Shown here in pieces: positions 8,170-16,528 of a stretch of 30,014 nucleotides of DNA (position 1 is the stretch's first letter; every line of letters begins with the position of its first letter). The DNA comes from JANRJY01 sp033763735 (GTDB lineage: Bacteria; Bacteroidota; Bacteroidia; Cytophagales; UBA9547). Below the pieces are notes generated by a model that searched no databases, was not told the DNA's origin, and worked only from the letters and a program-made list of their open reading frames with translations. The translations under genes were made by a program, and so were the position numbers. The DNA lies in NCBI GenBank assembly GCA_033763735.1, contig JANRJY010000001.1, forward strand, positions 1-30,014, read 5' to 3'.

Positions 8170-8694
8170 TTATATCTTTATCGGTGGGCTCATTATAGTA
8201 CCACACTTTTTGCAGGTTCTCAACTCTTCAGAATTATAAAATGATTGCATCACTATCGGCAATTGATTGACAATATCTGAAACATGTAAGTGGCTTTCAT
8301 GCAAAAGATTATTGCATTTTTCACAAAACCACATAAATGCATCTTTTTCAGAGGAATGTCGGTATCTTTCAATAACTAATCCGACTGTATTTGATCCTCT
8401 TTTAGGACAATGTGGAACTTTGGGTGGCAATAGGAATAAATCGCCTTCATTGATATGAATATCACGCATTTGACCATTTTCAATTATGGTCAAAATAATG
8501 TTGCCTTCTAATTGGTAAAATAACTCTTCACCCAAGTTGTAATGAAAATCTTTACGAGCATTGGGACCACCCACAACCATTACAATAAAATCCTCGTTAA
8601 GCGTATAAATTTGTTGATTCCCTACAGGTGGTTTTAGCAGGTGTCGGTGTTCATTTATCCATTTATTTAGTGAAATAGGGTTAAGAATAGCCAT
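8170..8694 (-). CDS. 3-hydroxyanthranilate 3,4-dioxygenase
   Basis: Opens the ring of 3-hydroxyanthranilate with O2 and Fe(II), giving the precursor of quinolinate in the kynurenine route to NAD or in tryptophan breakdown. The 174-aa cupin has iron ligands H51, E57 and H95 and the substrate arginines R47 and R99, at the positions known for the bacterial enzyme. It also has the C-terminal rubredoxin-like site of bacterial members: C124-x2-C127 (CEKC) and C161-x2-C164 (CKKC). The start ATG at 8694 gives MAILNPISLNKWINEHRHLLKPP, normal for the family. The gene is monocistronic, convergent with the ABC-F gene and divergent from the channel gene. No other kynurenine gene (kynureninase, KMO, TDO) lies in the window, so whether it serves synthesis or catabolism cannot be told. 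Confidence 0.95.
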   Translation of the reverse strand: MAILNPISLNKWINEHRHLLKPPVGNQQIYTLNEDFIVMVVGGPNARKDFHYNLGEELFYQLEGNIILTIIENGQMRDIHINEGDLFLLPPKVPHCPKRGSNTVGLVIERYRHSSEKDAFMWFCEKCNNLLHESHLHVSDIVNQLPIVMQSFYNSEELRTCKKCGTIMSPPIKI

Positions 8695-8780
8695 TACAAT
8701 AAAATTTTTGTATAAAAGATTGATTTAACGGTTGTTAAATTAGTTATTATTGCAAGTTATAATATTTATTAAACCTTATA

Positions 8781-9515
8781 ATGAAATTCTTTTCTGAAAA
8801 AGTTTTTGAGCAATTTGACAGATTAATTCATGTACTCATTCTGGCAAATTTGATTGCCTTTATGCTTGAGTCAGTAAAAGATTTGCAACCCATCAGAATT
8901 TATCTTGAAATATTTGAAGATATTTCGATTTTTATTTTTTTGGTAGAATATATTTTACGAGTAGCATTCGCTTATTCAAAAAAGGATATCAAAGGCTATG
9001 TTTTGTCATGGATGGGAATTATTGATTTAGTGTCAATTTTACCGGCATTTTTAATCTTTTATTCACCTGACCTCGATTTCAGATTTATTAAATTTTTAAG
9101 ATTTTTTCAAGTGTTCCGTATTTTCAAGCTATACAGATATTCTGAGCATTTACAGACTATTGTAGAAGTTATTAAACGCAAAAAAGACGATTTAATTGCC
9201 ACTCTGTTAGCCATTTCAATTGTCGTAGTATTTTGTGCATGCATTACCTATTATCTTGAGAAAGATGTGCAACCTGATAAATTCACTGATATGTTTCAGG
9301 CAATTTATTGGTCAATTGAAACCCTAACTACAACAGGCTATGGTGATATTTTCCCAAAAACTATAGGCGGCAAAGTAGTTGCTTCGGTTTTGGCAGTAAT
9401 AGGCATAGGTTTGGTTGCAATTCCGGCTGCAATTTTAAGTGCAGGATTTGTTGAAATTCAGGAAGAAAAAGCTCGTACCAAAAGGGGGAAAAAGGATATT
9501 AAGTCCGAAGGATAG
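8781..9515 (+). CDS. Voltage-gated potassium channel, six-helix type
   Basis: An inner-membrane tetrameric K+ channel subunit of 244 aa. S1-S3 are readable as LIHVLILANLIAFML, ISIFIFLVEYILRVAFAY and YVLSWMGIIDLVSILPAFLIF. S4 is FIKFLRFFQVFRIFKLYRYS with repeated arginines/lysines, so a voltage sensor is present. S5 is LIATLLAISIVVVFCACITYYL, the pore helix AIYWSIETL leads into the selectivity filter TTTGYGD (183-189), and S6 is VVASVLAVIGIGLVAIPAAILSAGF. The short charged C-terminus shows no RCK or cyclic-nucleotide domain. It is divergent from the dioxygenase, and 84 bp separate it from the next gene, so it is probably a single unit. Confidence 0.93.
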   Translation: MKFFSEKVFEQFDRLIHVLILANLIAFMLESVKDLQPIRIYLEIFEDISIFIFLVEYILRVAFAYSKKDIKGYVLSWMGIIDLVSILPAFLIFYSPDLDFRFIKFLRFFQVFRIFKLYRYSEHLQTIVEVIKRKKDDLIATLLAISIVVVFCACITYYLEKDVQPDKFTDMFQAIYWSIETLTTTGYGDIFPKTIGGKVVASVLAVIGIGLVAIPAAILSAGFVEIQEEKARTKRGKKDIKSEG

Positions 9516-9599
9516 GATTTCATTACGAGTTACGATTTTTTGATTAAATAATTAAATTCACCGTTTCTTTCAGGTCAAACCTAATTTATTTTAAATAAT

Positions 9600-10550
9600 A
9601 TGACTAACCGCATTTGCGAACTTTTTAATATTCAATATCCAATTATACAAGCGGGTATGGTTTGGTGCAGTGGGCATACATTGGCTTCATCTGTGAGTAA
9701 TGCAGGTGGTTTAGGTTTGATTGGGGCCGGTTCAATGAGTCCGGATTTGCTTCAAGAACACATTCAAAAGTGTAAGAAAGAAACGGTTAAACCATTCGGA
9801 GTGAATATTCCTTTGATGAATAAAAATGCCGAAAGCCATATTGAGGTAGTAATTAGTGAGAAAGTTCCAATCGTTTTTACATCAGCAGGAAACCCAAACT
9901 TATACACATCAAAACTTAAAAATGCAGGGACCATAGTTGCACATGTCATTTCAAATTCAAAATTTGCCTTGAAAGCTGTAGCTTCCGGTGTTGATGCTGT
10001 TGTAGCTGAGGGCTTTGAAGCAGGAGGGCACAATGGTAAAGAGGAAACCACTACAATATGTTTATTACCAATTATTGCTGACAAAGTTAAAATACCCATA
10101 ATAGCAGCAGGAGGAATTGCTTCCGGCAAATCAATGATGGCATGTTTTGCCTTAGGAGCCGAAGGTGTTCAAATTGGTTCCAGATTTGCTGTTGCTGAAG
10201 AATCGTCTGCTCACATAGAATTTAAAAAAAGAGTGATCAATGCCTCTGAAGGTGATACGATTTTAACTTTGAAAAGCATTTCGCCAACACGAATGATTAA
10301 AAATGAATATTATTATCAAATTAACGCTTTGGAATCCAATGGAATAAATAATGATAATTTGCAAAATTTGATTGGTAAAGGAAGAACCAAAAAAGGGATT
10401 TTTGAAGGAGATTTGAAAGAAGGTGAACTTGAAATAGGTCAAATATCTGCTTCATTAAACAGAATTCAACCTGTAAAACAAATAATAGAGGAAATATGGA
10501 ATGAGTTTGTGGATATACAGAATAAAATTAAAAAGTGGGAATATACTTAG
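9600..10550 (+). CDS. Nitronate monooxygenase / FabK-like FMN enzyme
   Basis: A TIM-barrel FMN protein of 316 aa that is either a nitronate monooxygenase (2-nitropropane dioxygenase family) or a FabK-type enoyl-ACP reductase; sequence alone does not settle this. It starts ITNRICELFNIQYPIIQAGM after the methionine (first residue T), holds SNAGGLGLIGAGSMSP, FGVNIPL and the family hallmark EGFEAGGHNG, where the histidine is the usual catalytic residue. The phosphate-binding segment is IIAAGGIASGKSMMACFALGAEGVQIGSRF. No fatty-acid genes are nearby to favour FabK. It is followed by a hairpin and T-rich stretch, so it probably ends its own transcript before the fucose locus. Confidence 0.85.
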   Translation: MTNRICELFNIQYPIIQAGMVWCSGHTLASSVSNAGGLGLIGAGSMSPDLLQEHIQKCKKETVKPFGVNIPLMNKNAESHIEVVISEKVPIVFTSAGNPNLYTSKLKNAGTIVAHVISNSKFALKAVASGVDAVVAEGFEAGGHNGKEETTTICLLPIIADKVKIPIIAAGGIASGKSMMACFALGAEGVQIGSRFAVAEESSAHIEFKKRVINASEGDTILTLKSISPTRMIKNEYYYQINALESNGINNDNLQNLIGKGRTKKGIFEGDLKEGELEIGQISASLNRIQPVKQIIEEIWNEFVDIQNKIKKWEYT

Positions 10551-10568
10551 ATAGTTGAATATAAAATT

Positions 10569-10616
10569 TGCGCAAACGTTTGCCCTTTGTTGCGCAGCCA
10601 TTTTTTTATTTTTTTG
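10569..10616 (+). terminator. Possible terminator after the FabK-like gene
   Basis: TGCGCAA (10569-10575) pairs exactly with TTGCGCA (10590-10596) over a 14-nt loop, and T-rich sequence follows from 10601. It lies 18 bp after the stop codon. The loop is long and four bases separate stem and T-run, so strength is uncertain. It overlaps the LacI-type palindrome at 10572-10583. Confidence 0.5.
10572..10583. promoter_or_regulatory. LacI-family operator candidate upstream of the fucose operon
   Basis: GCAAACGTTTGC is a perfect 12-bp palindrome with the central CG and AAACGTTT core typical of LacI/PurR/CcpA-family operators. It lies 108 bp upstream of the first gene of the fucose locus (10691), and a LacI-family regulator is the last gene of that locus (28829). 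I could not identify a convincing promoter next to it, and it overlaps a possible terminator hairpin. The link to the regulator is inference. Confidence 0.6.
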
Positions 10617-10690
10617 CATTTTTGTTATATTTAATTGATTGTTTCTATGACAAATTGTAACCAGATTTGTCAAACAATAAATTTAACTCA

Positions 10691-12037
10691 ATGAAAAAGA
10701 CACTTTTAATCCTCTCCTTATTATTTGTCCAATTTACAGTTTTTTCACAAACAGAAAGTGATAGAGACAAACGTCTGAAGTGGTGGACTGAAGCCCGATT
10801 TGGTATGTTCATTCATTTCGGAACTTATGCCATTCCTGCCAGAGGTGAATGGGTAAAATCAGTCGAAAAAATACCTAATGAACAATATATAAAGTATTTT
10901 GAACAATTTAACCCGTATTTGTTTGATGCCAAAGAATGGGCACGAACTGCAAAGCAGGCAGGAATGAAATATGTAGTGCTTACAGCCAAACATCATGAAG
11001 GTTTTGCACTTTGGGATACAAAACTTTCTGACTATAAAATTACAAACACGCCATTCAAACGCGATTTAATTAAGGAATATGTGGAAGCTCTGAGGGCGGA
11101 AGGCATTAAAGTAGGGTTATATTTCTCAATTATTGATTGGTATCATCCTGACTATCCAAAATATAAAGACCCCCATCACCCAATGAGCGGTGTTGAAAAG
11201 TATAAAGATGAAAAAACAAACTGGGATAATTATTTAAAATTCATGCATGGTCAAGTTAGAGAACTATGCACCAATTATGGACAAATCGATGTGATGTGGT
11301 TCGACTTTAGCTATGGTGAAATGAAAGGTGAAAAATGGAAAGCAAAAGAATTGGTTCAAATGGTGCGTAGTTTACAACCAAATATCATATTGAATAACAG
11401 ACTTTTAGGCGATGGCGCTACTGCTTTTGATGAAAATTCATTAGGTGATTTTGAAACTCCTGAGCAAGCAGTTCCGGATAGCATGCGTGTAGATGCAAAA
11501 GGGAAAATGATTCCTTGGGAATCGTGCCTTACTTTAAATAATTCATGGGGATATAATAGGTACGACAATAATTGGAAAAGCACTCAACTAGTTATTCATA
11601 CGTTAGTAAATTGTGTTAGCAAGGGTGGAAATCTGTTGTTAAATGTAGGTCCGGATGCCAATGGGAAAATTCCGGCAAAATCTTTAGAAATATTGGGTGA
11701 AGTAGGCAATTGGATGCAACGTAATGGCAATAGCATATATGGCTGTGGTCCCTCCAAATTTCCGAATCAAAACTGGGGTGTATTTACACAAAAAGGCAAA
11801 TTATTATATGCACATAAAATGTACCCAACCATCGGCCCAATTAAAATGAAAAACTATTTTGATAAAGTTAAAAGAGTGAACTTGCTAAGAGATGGTAGTC
11901 AAGTAATGCCTGGTGATAAATTTTGGGGCGAACCCGATGCCACAAATATCCTTTATATCAATTTAGAAAAACCCGCATACTTAACTTATCCTATGCCTGA
12001 TAAGGACGATACTGTGTTTGAGATAGAATTGAAATAA
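10691..12037 (+). CDS. Secreted alpha-L-fucosidase, GH29 (copy A)
   Basis: A retaining exo-enzyme that frees terminal L-fucose from glycans. The start is ATG 10691 (448 aa), because MKKTLLILSLLFVQFTVFSQ is a clean Sec signal peptide ending near residue 20; the upstream TTG at 10667 only adds a nonsense extension. The GH29 core follows: LKWWTEARFGMFIHFGTYAIPARGEW, KQAGMKYVVLTAKHHEGFALW (fucose-binding histidines), and IDVMWFDFSYGE with nucleophile D205. The barrel ends with GGNLLLNVGPDANGKIP, and about 100 further residues form the usual small beta domain. First gene of the 11-gene operon, 27 bp before the mutarotase. It lacks a lipoprotein cysteine, so it is probably periplasmic. Assignment to GH29 is secure; linkage preference is not readable. 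Confidence 0.95.
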   Translation: MKKTLLILSLLFVQFTVFSQTESDRDKRLKWWTEARFGMFIHFGTYAIPARGEWVKSVEKIPNEQYIKYFEQFNPYLFDAKEWARTAKQAGMKYVVLTAKHHEGFALWDTKLSDYKITNTPFKRDLIKEYVEALRAEGIKVGLYFSIIDWYHPDYPKYKDPHHPMSGVEKYKDEKTNWDNYLKFMHGQVRELCTNYGQIDVMWFDFSYGEMKGEKWKAKELVQMVRSLQPNIILNNRLLGDGATAFDENSLGDFETPEQAVPDSMRVDAKGKMIPWESCLTLNNSWGYNRYDNNWKSTQLVIHTLVNCVSKGGNLLLNVGPDANGKIPAKSLEILGEVGNWMQRNGNSIYGCGPSKFPNQNWGVFTQKGKLLYAHKMYPTIGPIKMKNYFDKVKRVNLLRDGSQVMPGDKFWGEPDATNILYINLEKPAYLTYPMPDKDDTVFEIELK

Positions 12038-12064
12038 AGAATAATTATTAATTTATAATTAGTA

Positions 12065-12385
12065 ATGAAAAGATTCTGCTTTGCTTTAGACTTGAAAAAT
12101 GATGAGCATCTAATCAAAGAATATGAAGCTTACCACAAGAATGTATGGCCTGAAATAATAGATGGGATAAAAAAAGTAGGTATCACAGATATGCAAATAT
12201 TCAGGGTATCTAACCGAATGTTTATGATAATGGAAACTGTGCCGGATTTTGACTATGACAAACAAATAAAATTACTGGGTTCTCTTCCCAAACAAAAAGA
12301 ATGGGAAGAACTGATGTGGAAATATCAACAAGCCTTGATAGATGGACAAAAATGGGTGCCTATGCAACAGATTTTTAAATTGTAA
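12065..12385 (+). CDS. L-fucose/L-rhamnose mutarotase, COG3254 (RhaM-like)
   Basis: Interconverts alpha and beta anomers of a 6-deoxy sugar so that the dehydrogenase gets its preferred form. The 106-aa protein has the family pattern: MKRFCFALDLKNDEHLIKEY, then YHKNVWPEI with the conserved histidine and tryptophan, and the C-terminal MWKYQQALIDGQKWVPMQQIF. This fold includes RhaM, but members in non-phosphorylative L-fucose loci (Xanthomonas, Campylobacter) act on L-fucose. Between two glycosidase genes and among fucose-pathway genes, L-fucose is the likelier substrate. No signal peptide, so it works in the cytosol on imported sugar. Confidence 0.85.
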   Translation: MKRFCFALDLKNDEHLIKEYEAYHKNVWPEIIDGIKKVGITDMQIFRVSNRMFMIMETVPDFDYDKQIKLLGSLPKQKEWEELMWKYQQALIDGQKWVPMQQIFKL

Positions 12386-12417
12386 TTTAAATGCTAAAGG
12401 TTAAATTATTAAATGCC

Positions 12418-13482
12418 ATGAACTCAAATATACCAAATAAATTATTTTCAATTCTATTTGTTTTCCTTATAATCACTTCCGATGCCCAAAACCAATGGAC
12501 AAAAGAACGCGCCAATGAATGGCAAAAAAAACATGGTTGGTTAGTGGGATGCAATTACATCAATGCCTCCAGTATTAATCAGCTTGAAATGTGGCAGGCC
12601 GAAACTTTTAACCCAAAAGAAATCGATAAAGAGCTAGCACTTGCTGAGAGCATTGGCTTCAATTTTGTTCGTGTATTTTTGCATGATGTTGCTTGGAAAC
12701 AGGATTCTACTGGATTTAAAAAACGCATATTTGAATTTTTGTCGATTTGTGAAAAGCACAAAATCAAGGTTATGTTTGTGTTTTTTGACGATTGCTGGTA
12801 TGGCAATCCACAGCCAGGTAAACAACCCAATCCAGCACCTGGGCTTCATAATTCGGGTTGGCTTCAAAGCCCATCTTTCGCTGTCAAAAAAGACCCTTCA
12901 CAATGGAATACCTTACAATATTATGTAAAAGATATTGTTAAGACTTTTGCCAATGACCAGCGAGTAATTATTTGGGATTTGTATAACGAACCGGGTAATA
13001 ATGATTTTCATAGTGATAATTTGCCTCTTTGCAAATCAATATTAAAATGGGTAAAAGAAGTTAATCCGTCTCAACCTATCACATTTGGGATTTGGCAGTT
13101 AGGAAATCCCTTATATAGAGACATCACCAATTTTCAACTTTTAAATAGTGATGTTATTAGTTTTCACAACTATGCCAAGTACGAAAACATGAATAAAGAT
13201 ATTGCCAATTACAAATCATTTGGTAGACCAGTCATTTGTACCGAATACTTAGCTAGAACCTTCAATAGTAATTTCGACCCGATATTAGGATTGTTAAAAC
13301 AAGAAAATGTAGGAGCAGTGAATTGGGGATTGGTCAGCGGTAAGTCACAAACCATGTTTCCTTGGGATGCACCTCTCAATGGAACTGAGCCAACTATTTG
13401 GCACCATGATTTATTCCGTAAAGATGGTGCTCCTTTCAATGCCAAAGAGATAGAATATATTAAAAAATTAACAGGAAAATAA
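12418..13482 (+). CDS. Secreted clan GH-A glycoside hydrolase, GH5-like
   Basis: A TIM-barrel beta-glycosidase of unknown substrate. ATG 12418 gives the signal peptide MNSNIPNKLFSILFVFLIITSDAQ; ATG 12391 would add nine residues in front and fits less well (354 versus 363 aa). The mature part reads GWLVGCNYINASSINQLEMWQ, then SIGFNFVRVFLHDVAW as in GH5-type barrels. The acid/base is E191 in DLYNEPGN and the nucleophile is E276 in VICTEYLAR, both at strand ends as in clan GH-A. Similar proteins are often labelled 1,4-beta-xylanase or cellulase-family, but such labels are weak evidence. It may be an exo-acting or side-chain enzyme for the same fucosylated glycan. Gaps of 32 bp before and 15 bp after place it in the operon. 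Confidence 0.8.
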   Translation: MNSNIPNKLFSILFVFLIITSDAQNQWTKERANEWQKKHGWLVGCNYINASSINQLEMWQAETFNPKEIDKELALAESIGFNFVRVFLHDVAWKQDSTGFKKRIFEFLSICEKHKIKVMFVFFDDCWYGNPQPGKQPNPAPGLHNSGWLQSPSFAVKKDPSQWNTLQYYVKDIVKTFANDQRVIIWDLYNEPGNNDFHSDNLPLCKSILKWVKEVNPSQPITFGIWQLGNPLYRDITNFQLLNSDVISFHNYAKYENMNKDIANYKSFGRPVICTEYLARTFNSNFDPILGLLKQENVGAVNWGLVSGKSQTMFPWDAPLNGTEPTIWHHDLFRKDGAPFNAKEIEYIKKLTGK

Positions 13483-13497
13483 ATTGAGATTATCTTG

Positions 13498-15756
13498 ATG
13501 AAGTCATATTTTCAAAAAATCCTTTTTTTTATTTGTTTAACAGGTTGTTATATTCCAATTTATGCTTTTGATTGGGCAAAATTTATGTCTCGTCAAGATA
13601 TGGTTTGGGACACCCTTACCGGTTATTTTTATGATGGCATTCCAACGGGAAATGGACTGCAAGGGATGCTCCTTCACAGGCAAGATAAAAACAGAGGCGA
13701 TGGGAATACAAATACATTGTTATTTGAAATTAACCGTTCAGATGTAATTGATAGTTGCCAAATGCAACAAGAAGGGTATAGCTGGGAACGAAAAGCAATA
13801 GGCAAATTTGCCTTTACTCCTAAAGGCAATATGCTTAAAAATACATTTAGACTGAATCTTTGGGACGCAGAAGCAACAGGAAATATTGTGACCGATAAAG
13901 GTGAAATCAAAATTAAATTTTATACCCATGCCACCCAACAAGTACAAGTAATTGATTATGAATGGAGTGGCAACGAAAGCGAGCCCAGTATTAAATTTCT
14001 AGCCGACAATGCGGGCTGTATGCTTGATTTTGTAACTGTAGATTTTCAAGAAAAAGCTGAATATGCATCCGCAGAAGAAGCTATTTTAAAACAAGAAAAT
14101 GACATATTTACCTACCATCAAAAACTGAATGCTAACCGTGAGTTTACTTTAGGTTGGACATTCAGAAAAGAGAAAAATAAAATCACCCTCTTCCATACTC
14201 TCGCCTACTCACACCCAGTATCAGCTCCTAAATTCACAGTCGAAGAAGTATTAAACAAATCAGTCATTCAACATTCAACATTCAAAACTCAACATTCCAT
14301 TTGGTGGCATAATTTCTATCAACAAACCGCATTTATATCGCTAAACGACCCGAAATACGAAAATTTTTATTGGGCTCAAGTGTATAAAATGGGCTGTACC
14401 ATGCGTGAGAATTTGCAAATGATGGATTTGAACGGGCCATGGTATGCTCATACACCTTGGAGAGGGATTTGGTGGAACTGGAATACACAGGCAACCTATT
14501 ATCCACTCTCTAAAATCAACCATCCTGAATTGGTTAAACCTTTGATTAAATCTTTGTTTGATAACGAGAAATCTTTGGCACTCAATCTTGCACCCGAACT
14601 TAGAAATCAAGATGCTATTGGCATAGGTCGAGCCTCATCTTACGATTTGCGTTCAAATATCAATATGAATGACGGGCCTCCTTTATATACAGGTCGTGAA
14701 CCAGGAAACCTCACGTGGATTATGCAGGTGTGTTATGAAAACTTGAAATCGATTGGAGATGATGAAACTCTAAAAGGAAAGTATTTCTCTCTACTAAAGC
14801 GATCGGTAAATTTATACTTGGCTTTGATTGAGAAAAAGTCAGATGGCAAATATCACTTGCCCATGACCATGAGCCCTGAATACAAACCAGCCGAAGATTG
14901 TAATTACGATTTGGCAATCTTAAACTGGGGACTAAATACTTTATTAAATATCAACCAAAAATACAAATTAAATGATCCGTTGGCTGATAAGTGGATGGAG
15001 GTTAAAATTAATTTGACCGGTTATCCTACAGGCCAATATGGTTTTAAAATTGGCAAAGACGTAGATTTATTAGAAAGTCACCGCCATTTTTCGCATTTGA
15101 TGATGATTTATCCACTTAAAAATATTAACCCTAAAATTAAAGAAAACAAAAAAATAATTGAGCAATCCCTCACACACTGGCTTACGGTGCCTGGAAATGG
15201 ATTAGCAGCTTGGAGTAATATTGTGGCAGGAGGAATTTATACTTCCATACAAGATGGAAATGCTGCTAAAGGAATGTTAGACAAAAGTTTTAGTGCCTTT
15301 TCAGCTAACACTATGTACCGTGAAGCCGGACAATGTGCTGAAACACCTTACATGTGGGTCAAAGTATTTACGGATATGTTGGCCAACAACAAGCAAGATA
15401 CAATTGAAGTATTTCCTGCAATTCCCTATCAGTGGTCTGACATTTCATTTGATAAACTAAGAATTGAAGGAGCATTTCTGGTAAGTGCAACATTGGAAAA
15501 TGCTAAAATTACGAAAATAAAAATAATGTCTGAAAAAGGTGGAAGGGTAATATTCCATAAAAAAGATGGCGTTAAAATTGTAAATCAGCAAAACGTAAAA
15601 AAAATTGTTGAAAATGCAAATTACTTCACATTTGATTTTGATATGGGTGGAATAGTACAATTTTCGATCCATAATATTTTACCTGATTTCCTGAAAGAAA
15701 TTCTCACTGAGGATGCGAAGTATAACATGTTTGGCAAAAAAACAAATAAACTCTAA
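13498..15756 (+). CDS. Secreted GH95-like (alpha/alpha)6-barrel glycoside hydrolase, divergent
   Basis: GH95 enzymes are inverting alpha-1,2-L-fucosidases or alpha-L-galactosidases. ATG 13498 (752 aa) gives MKSYFQKILFFICLTGCYIPIYA as signal peptide. The N-terminal beta-domain includes DGIPTGNGLQGMLLHR, matching the GH95 'PIGNGRLGAM' region. In the barrel WWNWNTQATYYPL holds N327 and N329, the asparagine pair of the family, SPEY gives E461 as candidate general acid, and ESHRHFSHLMMIYPL (H528-R529-H530) is a strong GH95 hallmark. Where GH95 has the FQIDGNFG segment with its activating aspartate, this protein reads NTMYREAGQCAETP (604-617) with no aspartate. It therefore belongs to a side branch, and activity on fucose is not assured. 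A heptamer repeat (14265-14299) sits between the two domains. TAA is directly abutted by the next ATG. Confidence 0.75.
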   Translation: MKSYFQKILFFICLTGCYIPIYAFDWAKFMSRQDMVWDTLTGYFYDGIPTGNGLQGMLLHRQDKNRGDGNTNTLLFEINRSDVIDSCQMQQEGYSWERKAIGKFAFTPKGNMLKNTFRLNLWDAEATGNIVTDKGEIKIKFYTHATQQVQVIDYEWSGNESEPSIKFLADNAGCMLDFVTVDFQEKAEYASAEEAILKQENDIFTYHQKLNANREFTLGWTFRKEKNKITLFHTLAYSHPVSAPKFTVEEVLNKSVIQHSTFKTQHSIWWHNFYQQTAFISLNDPKYENFYWAQVYKMGCTMRENLQMMDLNGPWYAHTPWRGIWWNWNTQATYYPLSKINHPELVKPLIKSLFDNEKSLALNLAPELRNQDAIGIGRASSYDLRSNINMNDGPPLYTGREPGNLTWIMQVCYENLKSIGDDETLKGKYFSLLKRSVNLYLALIEKKSDGKYHLPMTMSPEYKPAEDCNYDLAILNWGLNTLLNINQKYKLNDPLADKWMEVKINLTGYPTGQYGFKIGKDVDLLESHRHFSHLMMIYPLKNINPKIKENKKIIEQSLTHWLTVPGNGLAAWSNIVAGGIYTSIQDGNAAKGMLDKSFSAFSANTMYREAGQCAETPYMWVKVFTDMLANNKQDTIEVFPAIPYQWSDISFDKLRIEGAFLVSATLENAKITKIKIMSEKGGRVIFHKKDGVKIVNQQNVKKIVENANYFTFDFDMGGIVQFSIHNILPDFLKEILTEDAKYNMFGKKTNKL
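14265..14299 (+). repeat. Heptanucleotide tandem array inside the GH95-like gene
   Basis: Five 7-bp units, three exact CATTCAA followed by AACTCAA and CATTCCA. Translated they give VIQHSTFKTQHSI, at about residues 256-268, in the linker between the beta-domain and barrel. The repeat is directly visible; any role is unknown. Confidence 0.85.
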
Positions 15757-16524
15757 ATGTCTATAGAATTAATAAACAAAACAGCAATCATAACGGGTGG
15801 GGGCTCCGGCATTGGAAGAGCCATCTCGCTACTATTTGCACAAAACGGTGCTGAAGTTATAATTTTGGATATGGATGAAAAAGGCGGCAACGAAACCAAA
15901 TCCAAAATTGAAAATGCTGCTGGTAAAGCCCACTTTCATAATATTGATATTTCCAACAACGCACTCACTAATTCACTAATTCAGTCATTCAAAACTATAG
16001 ATATTCTCGTCAACAACGCAGGCATTGCCCATGTTGGCAATCTTGAAAACTGCACTGAAGCAGATTTTGACAAAATTTATAATGTTAATGTAAAAGGTGT
16101 CTACAATTGTCTCGCTGCGGTTATTCCTAAAATGAAAGCTCAAAAATCGGGTGTGATATTAAATATGGCATCCATAGCTTCTTCCATAGGCATCCCCGAT
16201 CGTTTTGCATACAGTATGAGCAAAGGTGCGGTGGTGGGTATGACACTTTCAGTGGCACGCGATTATGTAGAACATGGCATTCGTTGCAATTGCATCTCTC
16301 CTGGTAGAGTGCACACACCTTTTGTAGATGGATTTATTGCCAAAAATTATCCAGGCAAAGAAGCCGAAATGTTTGAAAAACTCAGTAAAACGCAACCTAT
16401 AGGTCGCATGGGTACACCGGAAGAGATTGCCAAGTTAGCCTATTATTTGTGCTCCGATGACGCTTCTTTCATTACAGGTGTCGATTATGCCATAGATGGT
16501 GGATTTGTTAACCTCAAAATGTAA
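15757..16524 (+). CDS. SDR oxidoreductase, probable 2-keto-3-deoxy-L-fuconate dehydrogenase
   Basis: A classical 255-aa short-chain dehydrogenase: cofactor loop TGGGSGIG near residues 13-20, a D in IILDMDEKG that favours NAD over NADP, NNAG, catalytic S139, Y152 and K156 (AYSMSK), and the C-terminal DYAIDGGFVNLKM. The pathway around it needs two SDRs. The other one (24115) starts like known L-fucose dehydrogenases, so I assign this one to oxidation of 2-keto-3-deoxy-L-fuconate to the 2,4-diketo acid. The two could be swapped. Its ATG directly follows the preceding stop codon and the next gene starts 4 bp after it, so it is translationally packed. No signal peptide, so cytosolic. Confidence 0.75.
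   Translation: MSIELINKTAIITGGGSGIGRAISLLFAQNGAEVIILDMDEKGGNETKSKIENAAGKAHFHNIDISNNALTNSLIQSFKTIDILVNNAGIAHVGNLENCTEADFDKIYNVNVKGVYNCLAAVIPKMKAQKSGVILNMASIASSIGIPDRFAYSMSKGAVVGMTLSVARDYVEHGIRCNCISPGRVHTPFVDGFIAKNYPGKEAEMFEKLSKTQPIGRMGTPEEIAKLAYYLCSDDASFITGVDYAIDGGFVNLKM
15966..15989 (+). repeat. Octamer tandem repeat inside the SDR gene
   Basis: Two exact CACTAATT units and a third as CAGTCATT. They encode part of ALTNSLIQSF, in the variable stretch before IDILVNNAG. Short, and possibly only low-complexity coding sequence. Confidence 0.5.
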
Positions 16525-16528
16525 AGCA

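Noticed and set aside
10667..10690. Upstream TTG start adding SNNKFNS to GH29 copy A
   Set aside because: It would put residues in front of a normal signal peptide; ATG 10691 is the natural start.
12065..12385. L-rhamnose rather than L-fucose catabolism, from the RhaM-like mutarotase and the lactonase/FAH types
   Set aside because: Mutarotase, lactonase and hydrolase families serve both sugars, but two GH29 genes and a GH95-like gene and no alpha-L-rhamnosidase favour fucose. Not fully excluded.
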